Below the pieces are notes generated by a model. The model saw nothing but the letters and a program-made list of their open reading frames with translations, did not search any database and was not told where the DNA came from. From Scrofimicrobium sp. R131 (GTDB lineage Bacteria > Actinomycetota > Actinomycetes > Actinomycetales > Actinomycetaceae): 64,000 nucleotides of DNA. Location: positions 1,736,001-1,800,000 of the forward strand of contig NZ_CP138335.1 in assembly GCF_040256745.1 (NCBI RefSeq), read 5' to 3'. The translations under genes and the position numbers were made by a program. Of the stretch, positions 18,376-26,872 are shown in pieces. Position 1 is the stretch's first letter. The number at the start of each line of letters is the position of its first letter.

Positions 18376-18937
18376 GCTGGGGAGGACAGCGGCAGTGCTG
18401 GTCCGGCTTGGACCCACGCTGGCCGGCGGCACGACACAGGGCTGATGACTGTTCGGGATTCCTAATGGTTCAGGTCAGCCGCTGGCACACTGGTGGATAC
18501 CTGAACCTACTTGGTCAACACCCGAGCTGTTTATCCCGAACGTCGGATCCAGGGGCAGGTCAAGCAGGCCGATCCCCTCTGAGCCCCCACCGCACCTTCG
18601 CCAGCCCCCACTTCGAGAGCAGAGACCATCACTTGCCAGCCGGAGCCATCAGCTGCAAGACCATCGTCGGCTGGGCCCGATCTGCACGACCCGGCGAGAT
18701 TTCTCATTAAATTCAAACTTGTATACTTTTGTCAATTTTCTGCATTTGTGCAGGTCAGGGCCTTGTTTTTAGCAGTTGAGTGAAGTCTAGGCCGGTGTAT
18801 GTAATTTTTGCTCTTGTATTTACTGGCGTTTAGGGGCAGGGTGGAGGGCAGCTCCTAAATGGGGCTGGTGATTGGACGCATAAAGTCGTGTGGCCATCAC
18901 CTATGTTTGAACCGATTGGATAGGAGGCTTGGAGCAG
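18376..18937. other. Non-coding or decayed stretch before the secreted protein gene
   Basis: I recognise no gene in these 562 bases. The first 330 are GC-rich with short overlapping frames that resemble nothing I know. From about 18700 to 18840 the sequence becomes clearly AT-richer (TATACT at 18722, several T runs), which suggests regulatory DNA for the gene at 18938. A weak TTGAGT-16-TATGTA pair lies near 18776. No inverted repeats of insertion-sequence type were found. Confidence 0.4.
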
Positions 18938-19378
18938 ATGAAAAAACTACTAGTGAGCGTGGCGGGAGCCGTGCTTTGTGTTGGAGGCGCAGCGCTGCCA
19001 GCGATGGCAGCTGACCCAGGTGACTCGGGTGTGGCACCTGCATCTTTGGTGAAGTGCAATACTTCGGCATTGAAGTATCTGCTGAACAATCAACAGGCAA
19101 GGGTGCCAGCCAACACTGGATCTGACTGGGTGGACTGTTGGCTGGAGGTGGATCAGGTGAACTACAGTACAGCGGTCTACTACCTGCAGTTGAACGGACT
19201 CAACGGCGGCGAGCACATGGGAGTCACTGCCGACGGGTACTACGGACCCGATACTGCGGCAGCAGTTGCGCAGGTGCAGTATGACCGGGGCCTGGCGGTT
19301 GACGGCATTTATGGATACCACACGGGTTATGCAATGTACTGGAAGTCGGTGAGTGGCTCCATTTCGAAGTGGTTGTGA
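18938..19378 (+). CDS. Secreted protein with peptidoglycan-binding-like domain
   Basis: A 146-aa exported protein. It begins MKKLLVSVAG with a hydrophobic core and an Ala-X-Ala site near residue 25. The C-terminal half resembles the PG_binding_1 fold: AVYYLQLNGL, then VTADGYYGPDTAAAVAQVQ and the repeat-like LAVDGIYGYHT. No catalytic domain is attached, so it may be a wall-binding or inhibitor-like protein. The ATG at 18938 lies 10 bases after AGGAGG. Three cysteines (two flank the middle region) may include a disulfide. It is followed by a strong terminator and then the lipoprotein array. Confidence 0.7.
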   Translation: MKKLLVSVAGAVLCVGGAALPAMAADPGDSGVAPASLVKCNTSALKYLLNNQQARVPANTGSDWVDCWLEVDQVNYSTAVYYLQLNGLNGGEHMGVTADGYYGPDTAAAVAQVQYDRGLAVDGIYGYHTGYAMYWKSVSGSISKWL

Positions 19379-19385
19379 AGCAGTT

Positions 19386-19416
19386 GGTGGGGCCACCGGT
19401 TCCCGGTGGCCCCACC
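19386..19416 (+). terminator. Strong intrinsic terminator after the secreted protein gene
   Basis: A perfect 14-bp GC-rich inverted repeat (arms 19386-19399 and 19403-19416) with a 3-base loop begins 7 bases after the stop codon and is followed by ATTCTGTTT. It separates the gene at 18938 from the lipoprotein array that begins at 19471. Confidence 0.85.
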
Positions 19417-19470
19417 ATTCTGTTTGGGTACCAGTGTGGTTTGCGAACGGGTAACGTTGGGGGTTTTGCT

Positions 19471-20475
19471 GTGGGTAATCGTATAGGGATGGGCGTTGTT
19501 GGTGTTCTAGTGGCGGTGTTGGTTGGGGCGTGTTCGCCTGTGGTTGAGGGAGACAGTCCAGTAAGTGGGGGCCAATCAGCGGATCAGTCGGTCCCGGACA
19601 ATGGTGATTCGCTCATGTCAGGCGACTCAACCAAGGACACATCTGACACTGGTGCTGGGTCTGGTGCTGGGGTGGTGGTGAAGGATCGTGCTTCCTGGAG
19701 TTTGCCGATCGACCCCTACTTCAGCGTCGACTTCAGTGACTATCAGATGAACGCAAAGCAGTGGTTGGTGCGCGACTGCATGGCCGTGGATGGTTGGGAT
19801 TACCGGGTTGGTGTTGATGCGTCGGCACCACTGGCAGAGACCAAGTCTGCATCTGGGGCTCGGTTGTTCACTCCAGAACTTGCAGCCAAGTACGGATACC
19901 GGATGGCTCCCGAACCGCGCCTTCCGCTTGAGGCCGAAAAGGTCGCAAAGGGGGGCGGCCTGTACCTAGATGCACCACCGGAGTTCGACCAAAAATTGGA
20001 TGAGTGCTTAAGCCAGGGACGCGAGGAGTTGAAGCAGGCGGGAGCTCCCGAAGAGCGATCAGAGACTGAGCAGGCGCTTTCTGGTGGCTACAACGTGCTG
20101 TTCAGTACTGCAGTGACAGATGAGGTGCACCAGGCGGCCACAAGGTGGCGTGAGTGTATGGCGCCACTTGGAATTGTTGACCTGCCTGAAGAGCCCTGGA
20201 CAGCGGGTTCAATGTATCTGCCGCCGTCACTGATGAGCGCGTGGGGGTGGACTTCAAGTTTTGGGAAACCCTCAGCTGACGAGGTCAGGATCGCTGTTCA
20301 TGATGCTAACTGTCGGGAGACCTCAGGGTGGTCTGAAGCATTGTATGAGTCTCAGTGGGACCTGGCCGAAAAGTTCGTTGAAGATAACAAGCCCGCCCTC
20401 GACGCACTACTGCAGCAACACAATGAGTACATCAAGAAGTACCAACAGATCATCGCCGACCACCAAAACAAATAA
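19471..20475 (+). CDS. Array lipoprotein 1 (unknown function)
   Basis: A 334-aa predicted lipoprotein with lipobox VGAC near residue 26, then a Ser/Asp/Gly-rich linker to about residue 75 and a soluble domain. Four cysteines recur in all paralogues in the contexts RDCMAVDGW, LDECLSQ, WRECMAPLG and ANCRETSGW. Spaced Cys, Trp and CM-x-x-G motifs of this kind occur in uncharacterised actinobacterial lipoproteins. I chose the GTG at 19471 because it aligns with the starts of the other copies. Its leader lacks their AAGGAGAG and has only GGGGG. It shares VVEGDSPVSG with copy 2 but WRECMAP and EERSE with copy 4. Confidence 0.8.
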   Translation: MGNRIGMGVVGVLVAVLVGACSPVVEGDSPVSGGQSADQSVPDNGDSLMSGDSTKDTSDTGAGSGAGVVVKDRASWSLPIDPYFSVDFSDYQMNAKQWLVRDCMAVDGWDYRVGVDASAPLAETKSASGARLFTPELAAKYGYRMAPEPRLPLEAEKVAKGGGLYLDAPPEFDQKLDECLSQGREELKQAGAPEERSETEQALSGGYNVLFSTAVTDEVHQAATRWRECMAPLGIVDLPEEPWTAGSMYLPPSLMSAWGWTSSFGKPSADEVRIAVHDANCRETSGWSEALYESQWDLAEKFVEDNKPALDALLQQHNEYIKKYQQIIADHQNK

Positions 20476-20542
20476 CCCACCAACCCAACCCATGCAGAAC
20501 CGTGTCCAGAGAATGACGCACTAGTATCCAAGGAGAGACACT

Positions 20543-21544
20543 ATGAGTAACCGGGCAAGCATTGTTGTGGTTGGCGCTTTGATCGTGGTCTCGGTTGGGG
20601 CGTGTTCGCCTGTGGTTGAGGGAGACAGTCCAGTAAGTGGGAGCCAGTCCGTAGATCAGTCGACCCCGGACAATGGTGATTCGCCCATGTCCGGTGGCTC
20701 CACCGAGACTGACGCTGGTGCTGGGTCTAATGCTGGGGTGGTGGTGAAGGATCGTGCTTCCTGGAGTCTTCCGATCGACCCCTACTTCAGCGTAGATCTC
20801 AGTGACTATCAGATGAACGCAAAGCAGTGGTTGGTGCGCGACTGCATGGCCGTGGATGGTTGGGATTACCGGGTTGGTGTTGATGCGTCGGCTCCATTGG
20901 CAGAGACTACGTCTGTGTCTGGGGCTCGGTTGTTCACTCCTGAACTTGCAGCCAAGTACGGATACCGACGGGCCCCCGACCCACGCTCCCCACTGGACAA
21001 CGAGATAGCAGCGATGGGGGGCGGCGGGCTCTATTCCGAAGAACCACCAGAGTTCGATCAAAAATTGGATGAGTGCTTAAGCCAGGGGCGCGAGGAGTTG
21101 AAGCGGGCGGGAGCTCCTGATGAGCCATCTGAGACTGAGCAGGCGGTTTCTGGTGGGTACAACGTTTTGTTTCGAGATGCGATAACAGATGAGGTGCACC
21201 AGGCAGCAGCTCGGTGGCACACCTGTATGGCGCCACTTGGAATTGTTGACCTGCCTGAAGAGCCATGGACAGCCGGCGCCATGTCGATGCCGCCGTCACT
21301 GATGAACGCGTGGGGGTGGACTTCAAGTTTTGGGAAACCCTCAGCCGACGAGGTCAGGATCGCCGTGCATGATGCTAACTGTCGGGAGACCTCAGGATGG
21401 TCTGAAGCATTGTATGAGTCCCAGTGGGACCTGGCCGAAAAGTTCGTTGAAGACAACAAGCCCGCACTCGACGCACTGCTCCAGCAACACAATGAGTACA
21501 TCAAAAAGTACCAACAGATCATCGCCGACCACCAAAACAAATAA
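20543..21544 (+). CDS. Array lipoprotein 2 (unknown function)
   Basis: A 333-aa paralogue with lipobox VGAC, the same acidic linker and the four-cysteine pattern. The ATG has AAGGAGAG 5 bases upstream. It shares VVEGDSPVSG and the DYQMNAKQWLVRDCMAVDGW stretch with copy 1, the ASIVVVGAL signal region, WHTCMAP and the GGGGLYSEEP segment with copy 3, and FRDAITDEV with copy 4. It therefore looks like a patchwork of its neighbours. The function is unknown; the lipid anchor implies the outer face of the membrane. Confidence 0.82.
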   Translation: MSNRASIVVVGALIVVSVGACSPVVEGDSPVSGSQSVDQSTPDNGDSPMSGGSTETDAGAGSNAGVVVKDRASWSLPIDPYFSVDLSDYQMNAKQWLVRDCMAVDGWDYRVGVDASAPLAETTSVSGARLFTPELAAKYGYRRAPDPRSPLDNEIAAMGGGGLYSEEPPEFDQKLDECLSQGREELKRAGAPDEPSETEQAVSGGYNVLFRDAITDEVHQAAARWHTCMAPLGIVDLPEEPWTAGAMSMPPSLMNAWGWTSSFGKPSADEVRIAVHDANCRETSGWSEALYESQWDLAEKFVEDNKPALDALLQQHNEYIKKYQQIIADHQNK

Positions 21545-21612
21545 CCCACCAACCCAACCCATGCAGAACCGTGTCCAGACAATGATCGCGCTAGCTACCA
21601 AGGAGAGACACT

Positions 21613-22620
21613 ATGAGTAACCGGGCAAGCATTGTTGTGGTTGGCGCCTTGATCATGCTCTTGGTGGGGGCTTGTTCGCCTGTTGTCGATGGAGACATTC
21701 CAACAAGTGGGAGCCAGTCCGTAGATCAGTCGACCCCGGACAATGGTGATTTGCCCATGTCCGAGGATCCAACCAAGGACACATCTGACGCTGGTTCTGG
21801 GCCTGGTGCTGGGGTGGTGGTGAAGGATCGTGCTTCCTGGAGTCTTCCGATCGACCCCTACTTCAGCGTCGATTTCAGTGACTATCGGAGTGAGGCCGAG
21901 CAGTGGTTGGTGCATGAATGCATGGCAGTAGATGGTTGGAACTACCGGGTGACCGTTGATGCGTCGGCACCATTGGCAGAGACTACGTCTGTGTCTGGGG
22001 CTCGGTTGTTCACTCCTGAACTTGCAGCCAAGTACGGATACCGCCGGGCCCCTGATCCACGCTACCCACTTGAGAACGAGATAGCAGCGATGGGGGGCGG
22101 CGGGCTCTATTCCGAAGAACCACCAGAGTTCGATCAAAAATTGTATGAGTGCGTCGGTCATGCGCGGGATGAGTTGAAGCAGGCGGGAGTTCCTGAAGAG
22201 CCATCTGAGACTGAGCAGGCGGTTTCTGGTGGGTACAACGTGCTGTTCAGTACTGCAGTGACAGATGAGGTGCACCAGGCGGCAGCTCGGTGGCACACCT
22301 GTATGGCGCCACTTGGAATTGTTGACCTGCCTGAAGAGCCATGGACAGCCGGCTCAATGTCGATGCCGCCATCACTGATGAGCGCGTGGGGGTGGACCCC
22401 ACGTTTTGGGAAACCCTCAGCCGACGAGATCAGGATCGCCGTGCACGACGCTAACTGTCGCGAAACATCAGGGTGGTCTGAAGCATTGTATGAGTCCCAG
22501 TGGAACCTGGCCGAAAAGTTCGTTGAAGACAACAAGCCCGCCCTCGACGCACTACTGCAGCAACACAACAAGTACATCAAAAAGTACCAACAGATCATCG
22601 CCGACCACCAAAACAAATAA
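21613..22620 (+). CDS. Array lipoprotein 3 (unknown function)
   Basis: A 335-aa paralogue with a lipoprotein signal (LLVGAC), a linker resembling that of copy 1 (DPTKDTSD) and the four-cysteine domain. The most distinctive parts are YRSEAEQWLVHECMAVDGWNY and LYECVGHARDEL, where the second cysteine is kept but its surroundings differ. The region around the third cysteine is shared with copy 2 (WHTCMAP), but the preceding FSTAVTDEV is shared with copy 1. Leader and Shine-Dalgarno match those of copies 2 and 4. Confidence 0.82.
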   Translation: MSNRASIVVVGALIMLLVGACSPVVDGDIPTSGSQSVDQSTPDNGDLPMSEDPTKDTSDAGSGPGAGVVVKDRASWSLPIDPYFSVDFSDYRSEAEQWLVHECMAVDGWNYRVTVDASAPLAETTSVSGARLFTPELAAKYGYRRAPDPRYPLENEIAAMGGGGLYSEEPPEFDQKLYECVGHARDELKQAGVPEEPSETEQAVSGGYNVLFSTAVTDEVHQAAARWHTCMAPLGIVDLPEEPWTAGSMSMPPSLMSAWGWTPRFGKPSADEIRIAVHDANCRETSGWSEALYESQWNLAEKFVEDNKPALDALLQQHNKYIKKYQQIIADHQNK

Positions 22621-22689
22621 CCCACCCAACCCAGACCATGCAGAACCGTGTCCAGACAATGATCGCGCTAGCTACCAAGGAGAGACACT

Positions 22690-23682
22690 ATGAGTAACCG
22701 TGTAGGCATTGCCGTTGTTGGTGTTCTAGTGGCCGTGTTGGTTGGGGCGTGTTCGCCTGTTGTCGATGGAGACATTCCAACAAGTGGGAGCCAATCAGCG
22801 GATCAGTCGGTCCCAAACAAGGGTGATGTGCCCATGTCCGGTGGCTCCACCGGAGGTGACGCTGACGCTGGTGCTGGGGTGGTGGTGAAGGATCGTGCTT
22901 CTTGGAGTTTGCCGATCGACCCCTACTTCAGCGTCGACTTCAGCAACTATCAAATGGAAGCTGAAAAGTGGTTGATGCGCGACTGCATGGCCGAAGGTGG
23001 TTGGGATTACCGGGTGACCGTTGATGCGTCGGCACCATTGACAGAGACCAAGTCTGCGTCTGGGGCTCGGTTGTTCACTCCTGAACTTGCAGCCAAGTAC
23101 GGATACCGCCGGGCCCCCGACCCACGCTACCCACTAGAAGACGAGATAGAAGCCAAAGAAGGCGGCTTGGATAGTGATCAACCACAAGGGTTCCTCGATA
23201 GGCGGGAGGTGTGTTTTGATCAGGTTCGAGAAGAGTTGAAGCAGGCGGGAGCTCCCGAAGAGCGATCAGAGACTGAGCAGGCGGTTTCTGGTGGGTACAA
23301 CGTTTTGTTTCGAGATGCGATAACAGATGAGGTGCACCAGGCAGCAGCTCGGTGGCGTGAGTGTATGGCGCCACTTGGAATTGTTGACCTGCCTGAAGAG
23401 CCATGGACAGCCGGCGCCATGTCGATGCCGCCGTCACTGATGAGCGCGTGGGGGTGGACCTCAAGTTTTGGGAAACCCTCAGCTGACGAGGTCAGAATAG
23501 CCGTGCACGACGCCAACTGTCGCGAAACATCAGGGTGGTCTGAAGCATTGTATGAGTCCCAGTGGGACCTGGCCGAAAAGTTCGTTGAAGACAACAAGCC
23601 CGCCCTCGACGCACTGCTCCAGCAACACAATGAGTACATCAAAAAGTACCAACAGATCATCGCCGACCACCAAAACAAATAA
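22690..23682 (+). CDS. Array lipoprotein 4 (unknown function)
   Basis: A 330-aa paralogue and the most divergent copy in the middle: from about residue 145 it reads EDEIEAKEGGLDSDQPQ and then RREVCFDQVREEL, keeping the second cysteine. The signal region GVLVAVLVGAC matches copy 1 and VVDGDIPTSG matches copy 3. The C-terminal 65 residues, beginning PSADEVRIAVHDANC, are identical to copies 1 and 2. The 3' flank is cut off after about 15 bases compared with the other spacers, which marks the downstream edge of the array. Confidence 0.82.
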   Translation: MSNRVGIAVVGVLVAVLVGACSPVVDGDIPTSGSQSADQSVPNKGDVPMSGGSTGGDADAGAGVVVKDRASWSLPIDPYFSVDFSNYQMEAEKWLMRDCMAEGGWDYRVTVDASAPLTETKSASGARLFTPELAAKYGYRRAPDPRYPLEDEIEAKEGGLDSDQPQGFLDRREVCFDQVREELKQAGAPEERSETEQAVSGGYNVLFRDAITDEVHQAAARWRECMAPLGIVDLPEEPWTAGAMSMPPSLMSAWGWTSSFGKPSADEVRIAVHDANCRETSGWSEALYESQWDLAEKFVEDNKPALDALLQQHNEYIKKYQQIIADHQNK

Positions 23683-24324
23683 CCCACCCACACAGACCAA
23701 TCGTTCCCGGCAGTAGTCACACCCAAGACCACCGAATTGAAGGGACATTTTGTCCTCGGTAATCGGGCCCGCAATATCGCTGTTGACACCTAGGGTGAGC
23801 TGGGGGTGCAGGCCAAGCATTGCAACTTCGGCGGTACTGATACCTGGCCAGCGAGCACGGTATGCCGGCAGTTGATGTTGAACTATTCCTTCCAGTTCAC
23901 GGGAGAGGGATCGACTTTCAGGGATTTCCAATTTGGCTGTTTGCCCCGCAGGTTAATGCTGCGATTGCGAGGCGAGGGCTTCTCCCAGGGTGTTGTCCGT
24001 CGTGGGTGCCTCGCCAACACGTACTAATCTCACCGGGCCGGCTTCCTCAACCAAGATTGTGCATCACGGTGCGCAGTGCTGTGCCACTGGATCGCACTCG
24101 CAGATGGGACTGTCAACTTCCTGACCGGATAGCCCCCTGCGAAAACCCCCGAGTTCCAGCCGCCTGGAGGGGCACATCAATGGCCCCACCCAAGCAATAT
24201 CTGCCAGCACCGAAGCACATTTGTCCTCTCTGCGCCTTGGGAACTATCCGTCAACTCTGGCAAATCTAGGCCCACCGGCACCGCAGCAGTCAGCCAACCG
24301 CGCACCACCAGCCGCAGTTGGGTC
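23683..24324. other. Gene-poor stretch between the lipoprotein array and tatD
   Basis: Apart from the possible decayed frame at 23700-24060, I see no supported gene in these 642 bases. A plus-strand frame at 23862-24269 lacks a Shine-Dalgarno and resembles nothing known. No integrase, insertion-sequence ends or tRNA were found, although this is the right-hand edge of the block that separates tatD from rpfB. Confidence 0.4.
23700..24060 (-). pseudogene. Possible decayed minus-strand coding remnant
   Basis: One minus-strand frame reads as plausible protein (ILVEEAGPVRLVRVG, then ALASQSQH), is broken by an in-frame TAA at 23953-23955, and continues sensibly (SRELEGIVQHQLPAYRARW, then AEVAMLGLHPQLTLGVNSD). 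A TGA closes the frame just upstream near 24065, and the downstream end runs into the array. I do not recognise the family. It may be a leftover of a gene disrupted when the array or island formed, or a chance open frame. Confidence 0.25.
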
Positions 24325-25233
24325 CTACCAGTCTCCGTAGACGCGCCGCGTATTCTCATTGAGCTGTTTGGCAGCCTCGGCAGGGCTCACTTCCCACAGG
24401 TCAGCCAAGTAACGGACGGTGTGCGCCATCACGTAGGAAGCATTTGGGCACCCCCGATAGGGAGCGGGGGCCAAATAGGGCGCGTCCGTCTCCACCAACA
24501 CCAACTCTCGCGGCATGGCTCCGAACGCCTCTCGCAGTTCCCCGTTGGCCGGGTAGGTGATCGGCCCAGCAAAAGAGGCGTACCAGCCCCGCTCAGCCAG
24601 GACGCGGGCCATCTGCGCATCACCCGAAAAGCAGTGGAAGACAGCGGTTACCTGGCGCCACGCTGGGTCCCCCAACAGTTCCAGTGTGTCCCGGTGTGCT
24701 TCGCGGTCGTGGATCTGGACCGGAAGGTCCCGGGCGCGGGCCATCTCCAAATGCGCACGGAAAGACTCCTTCTGCGCTTCCCGGCCGGGCTCGGCCGTCC
24801 GGAAGTAGTCCAGTCCGGTCTCCCCCACCGCCACCACTTCGGGTTCACCCAGGAGTGCCGCCACCCGTTCCAGCGCCACAATCAGCGGGACGTGATGTTC
24901 CTGCTGTTCATGCTGGTAGCCGTCCGGGGAGGGCTCCAAGTTCCCAGCATGAAGAGCTGCCTCGTTGGGGTGGATGGCCAGGGCAGCCCGAACCTGCGGG
25001 TGAGCTCGGGCAATCTCAACCGTAGGGGTCAGGGCGGGAAGTTCACAGCCAGAGCTGATCAGTCCCCTCACCCCTGCTTGTTCGGCCCGTTCCAACTGTT
25101 CAGACAAACTGAGCTTGACCCCATCAACCTTGGGGATTTCACCCTCGTGCACCGGCAGGTGCGTGTGATTGTCGATAACAGGGACCGGAAGGGCCTCCCC
25201 TAGCGGGGGCCATTGCCGCGTACGTTTCGCCAT
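24325..25233 (-). CDS. tatD: TatD family metal-dependent hydrolase
   Basis: A TIM-barrel metallohydrolase with DNase or RNase activity in characterised members. The 302-aa product shows the metal-binding motifs: DNHTHLPVH near residue 20, VGETGLDYFR near residue 135, QIHDREAHRD near residue 168, FHCFSGD near residue 193 and LVETDAPYLAP near residue 243. The ATG at 25233 is preferred over the upstream ATG at 25266, which would add an unusual leader. It follows guaA by 42 bases. In many actinobacteria, including Mycobacterium, tatD is directly followed by rpfB, rsmA and ispE; here they lie 18 kb further on. Confidence 0.93.
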   Translation of the reverse strand: MAKRTRQWPPLGEALPVPVIDNHTHLPVHEGEIPKVDGVKLSLSEQLERAEQAGVRGLISSGCELPALTPTVEIARAHPQVRAALAIHPNEAALHAGNLEPSPDGYQHEQQEHHVPLIVALERVAALLGEPEVVAVGETGLDYFRTAEPGREAQKESFRAHLEMARARDLPVQIHDREAHRDTLELLGDPAWRQVTAVFHCFSGDAQMARVLAERGWYASFAGPITYPANGELREAFGAMPRELVLVETDAPYLAPAPYRGCPNASYVMAHTVRYLADLWEVSPAEAAKQLNENTRRVYGDW

Positions 25234-25275
25234 GATGACGATCCTATCGCCGCTAGGCGCCCGCAACCACCGCGG

Positions 25276-26868
25276 TTACTCCCATTCGATGGTCCCCGGC
25301 GGCTTCGAAGTGACGTCCAGGACGACCCGATTCACCTCCGGGACAGAGTTGGTAATCCGCGTGGAAATCTTTGCCAGCAGGTCCGTTGGGATCCTAGCCC
25401 AGTCTGCCGTCATCGCGTCCTCAGACACCACCGGCCGCAGCACAATTGGGTGACCGTAGGTTCGCCCATCACCCTGCACCCCGACGGAACGAACATCGGC
25501 CAGCAGCACCACCGGGCATTGCCAGATCTCCTGATCCAGTCCCGCCTCGGTGAGTTCTTCCCGCACGATCAAGTCGGCCGCTCGCAGGATGTCAAGGCGT
25601 TCACGGGTCAACTCGCCCACGACCCGAATTCCCAATCCCGGGCCGGGGAACGGCTGCCGGTTCACAATCTTGTCGGCCAGACCTAGCTCGCGCCCAATGG
25701 CCCTAACCTCATCTTTGAACAGTTCGCGCAGCGGCTCTACCAGCTCAAACTGAAGGTCGTCGGGCAGGCCCCCCACGTTGTGATGGCTCTTAATATTGGC
25801 GGTGCCTTCGCCCCCGCCGGACTCCACTACGTCCGGGTACAGGGTTCCCTGGGTCAAAAACTCGATCTTCTGCCCGGAAGCAGCCGCTTCTTCGGTCAGT
25901 TTCCGGGCGGCATCCTCGAAGCTACGGATGAACTCGCGCCCAATGATTTTGCGCTTGTCCTCGGGGTCTTTCACCCCGGCCAGGGCCGTCAGGAAGCGTT
26001 CGGATTCGTCCACCGAAACTACCTTGATTCCCATGTTGGCGGCGTAGTCCTGCTCAACCTGCTGGCGCTCGCCGGAGCGCAGCAACCCGTGGTCCACGAA
26101 GATGCAGGTGAGCTGGTCACCGACAGCCCGGTGCACAAGAGCGGCCGCCACCGAAGAGTCGACCCCGCCGGACAGTCCGCAAATTACCTGTGCGGAGCCA
26201 ACCTGGTCCCGAATCTGATCGACCAGACGATCCACAATCGAGGAGGGGACCCAGTCGGGGGTCAAGCCCGCCCCGCGGATCAGGAAGTTCTCAATCAGCT
26301 GTTGGCCGTACTCGGAGTGCAACACCTCCGGGTGCCACTGCACCCCGTAGTAGCGCCGCGCGGGATCTTCAAACGCGGCGATCGGGGTCTGGTCAGTTGA
26401 GGCGGTGACGACGAACCCGTCCGGGACCTGCGAAACCGCATCCCCGTGGCTCATCCAGACCACCTGCCGGTTGGGCGTGCCTTCCAATAGGACCGACGGT
26501 TCCCCCGTGAAGCTCAGTTCCGTTCGTCCGTATTCGCGCTGACCGGAATTTTCCACCGCTCCCCCCAGGGCCTGAGCCATGGTTTGGAAGCCGTAGCAAA
26601 TCCCTAGGATCGGCACGTCCAGGGTGAAGATGTCCGGGTTCACGTTCGGGGAGCCCTTCTCCCACACGGAAGAGGGCCCCCCGGACAGAATAATGGCGGC
26701 GGGATTCTTGGCGGCGATCTGCCCTGCGGTCCACGTATGCGGAACGATCTCAGAGTAGACGTGCGCTTCGCGGACGCGCCGGGCAATCAGCTGGGCCGTT
26801 TGGGCGCCAAAATCGATGACTAGCACTGGGTGTTGAGGTGAGGTTTCCACCCGTTTAGGGTACCGCAT
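25276..26868 (-). CDS. guaA: GMP synthase (glutamine-hydrolysing)
   Basis: Aminates XMP to GMP using glutamine and ATP. The 530-aa two-domain enzyme has an intact class I glutaminase (Cys in GICYGFQTM near residue 92, His-Glu in QWHPEV near residue 178). The ATP-pyrophosphatase loop [12 protein letters not shown] is near residue 237, followed by the C-terminal dimerisation domain with [11 protein letters not shown]. The start lies 4 bases after the upstream ABC gene with little Shine-Dalgarno, so it is probably translated by coupling. guaB and guaB3 are at 40689 and 37994. Confidence 0.97.
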   Translation of the reverse strand: MRYPKRVETSPQHPVLVIDFGAQTAQLIARRVREAHVYSEIVPHTWTAGQIAAKNPAAIILSGGPSSVWEKGSPNVNPDIFTLDVPILGICYGFQTMAQALGGAVENSGQREYGRTELSFTGEPSVLLEGTPNRQVVWMSHGDAVSQVPDGFVVTASTDQTPIAAFEDPARRYYGVQWHPEVLHSEYGQQLIENFLIRGAGLTPDWVPSSIVDRLVDQIRDQVGSAQVICGLSGGVDSSVAAALVHRAVGDQLTCIFVDHGLLRSGERQQVEQDYAANMGIKVVSVDESERFLTALAGVKDPEDKRKIIGREFIRSFEDAARKLTEEAAASGQKIEFLTQGTLYPDVVESGGGEGTANIKSHHNVGGLPDDLQFELVEPLRELFKDEVRAIGRELGLADKIVNRQPFPGPGLGIRVVGELTRERLDILRAADLIVREELTEAGLDQEIWQCPVVLLADVRSVGVQGDGRTYGHPIVLRPVVSEDAMTADWARIPTDLLAKISTRITNSVPEVNRVVLDVTSKPPGTIEWE

Positions 26869-26872
26869 CGCT

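Larger units (their letters stand above)
19471..23682 (+). repeat. Tandem array of four about 1.07-kb gene-sized direct repeats
   Basis: Four paralogous lipoprotein genes start at 19471, 20543, 21613 and 22690, spacings of 1072, 1070 and 1077 bases. The three spacers between them are also near-identical (AACCCACC..., GCAGAACCGTGTCCAGA..., AAGGAGAGACACT), so whole units including the leader were duplicated. The 3' 200 bases of each gene are almost the same. The leader of unit 1 differs from those of units 2 to 4, so unit 1 is the edge of the array. Confidence 0.92.

Noticed and set aside
18376-18710. A decayed transposase or insertion sequence after the MFS gene
   Set aside because: No terminal inverted repeats, target duplication or recognisable transposase fragments could be read in any frame.
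23862-24269. A plus-strand 135-aa frame between the lipoprotein array and tatD
   Set aside because: No Shine-Dalgarno, no signal or motif, and the opposite strand looks more protein-like in part of the same region.
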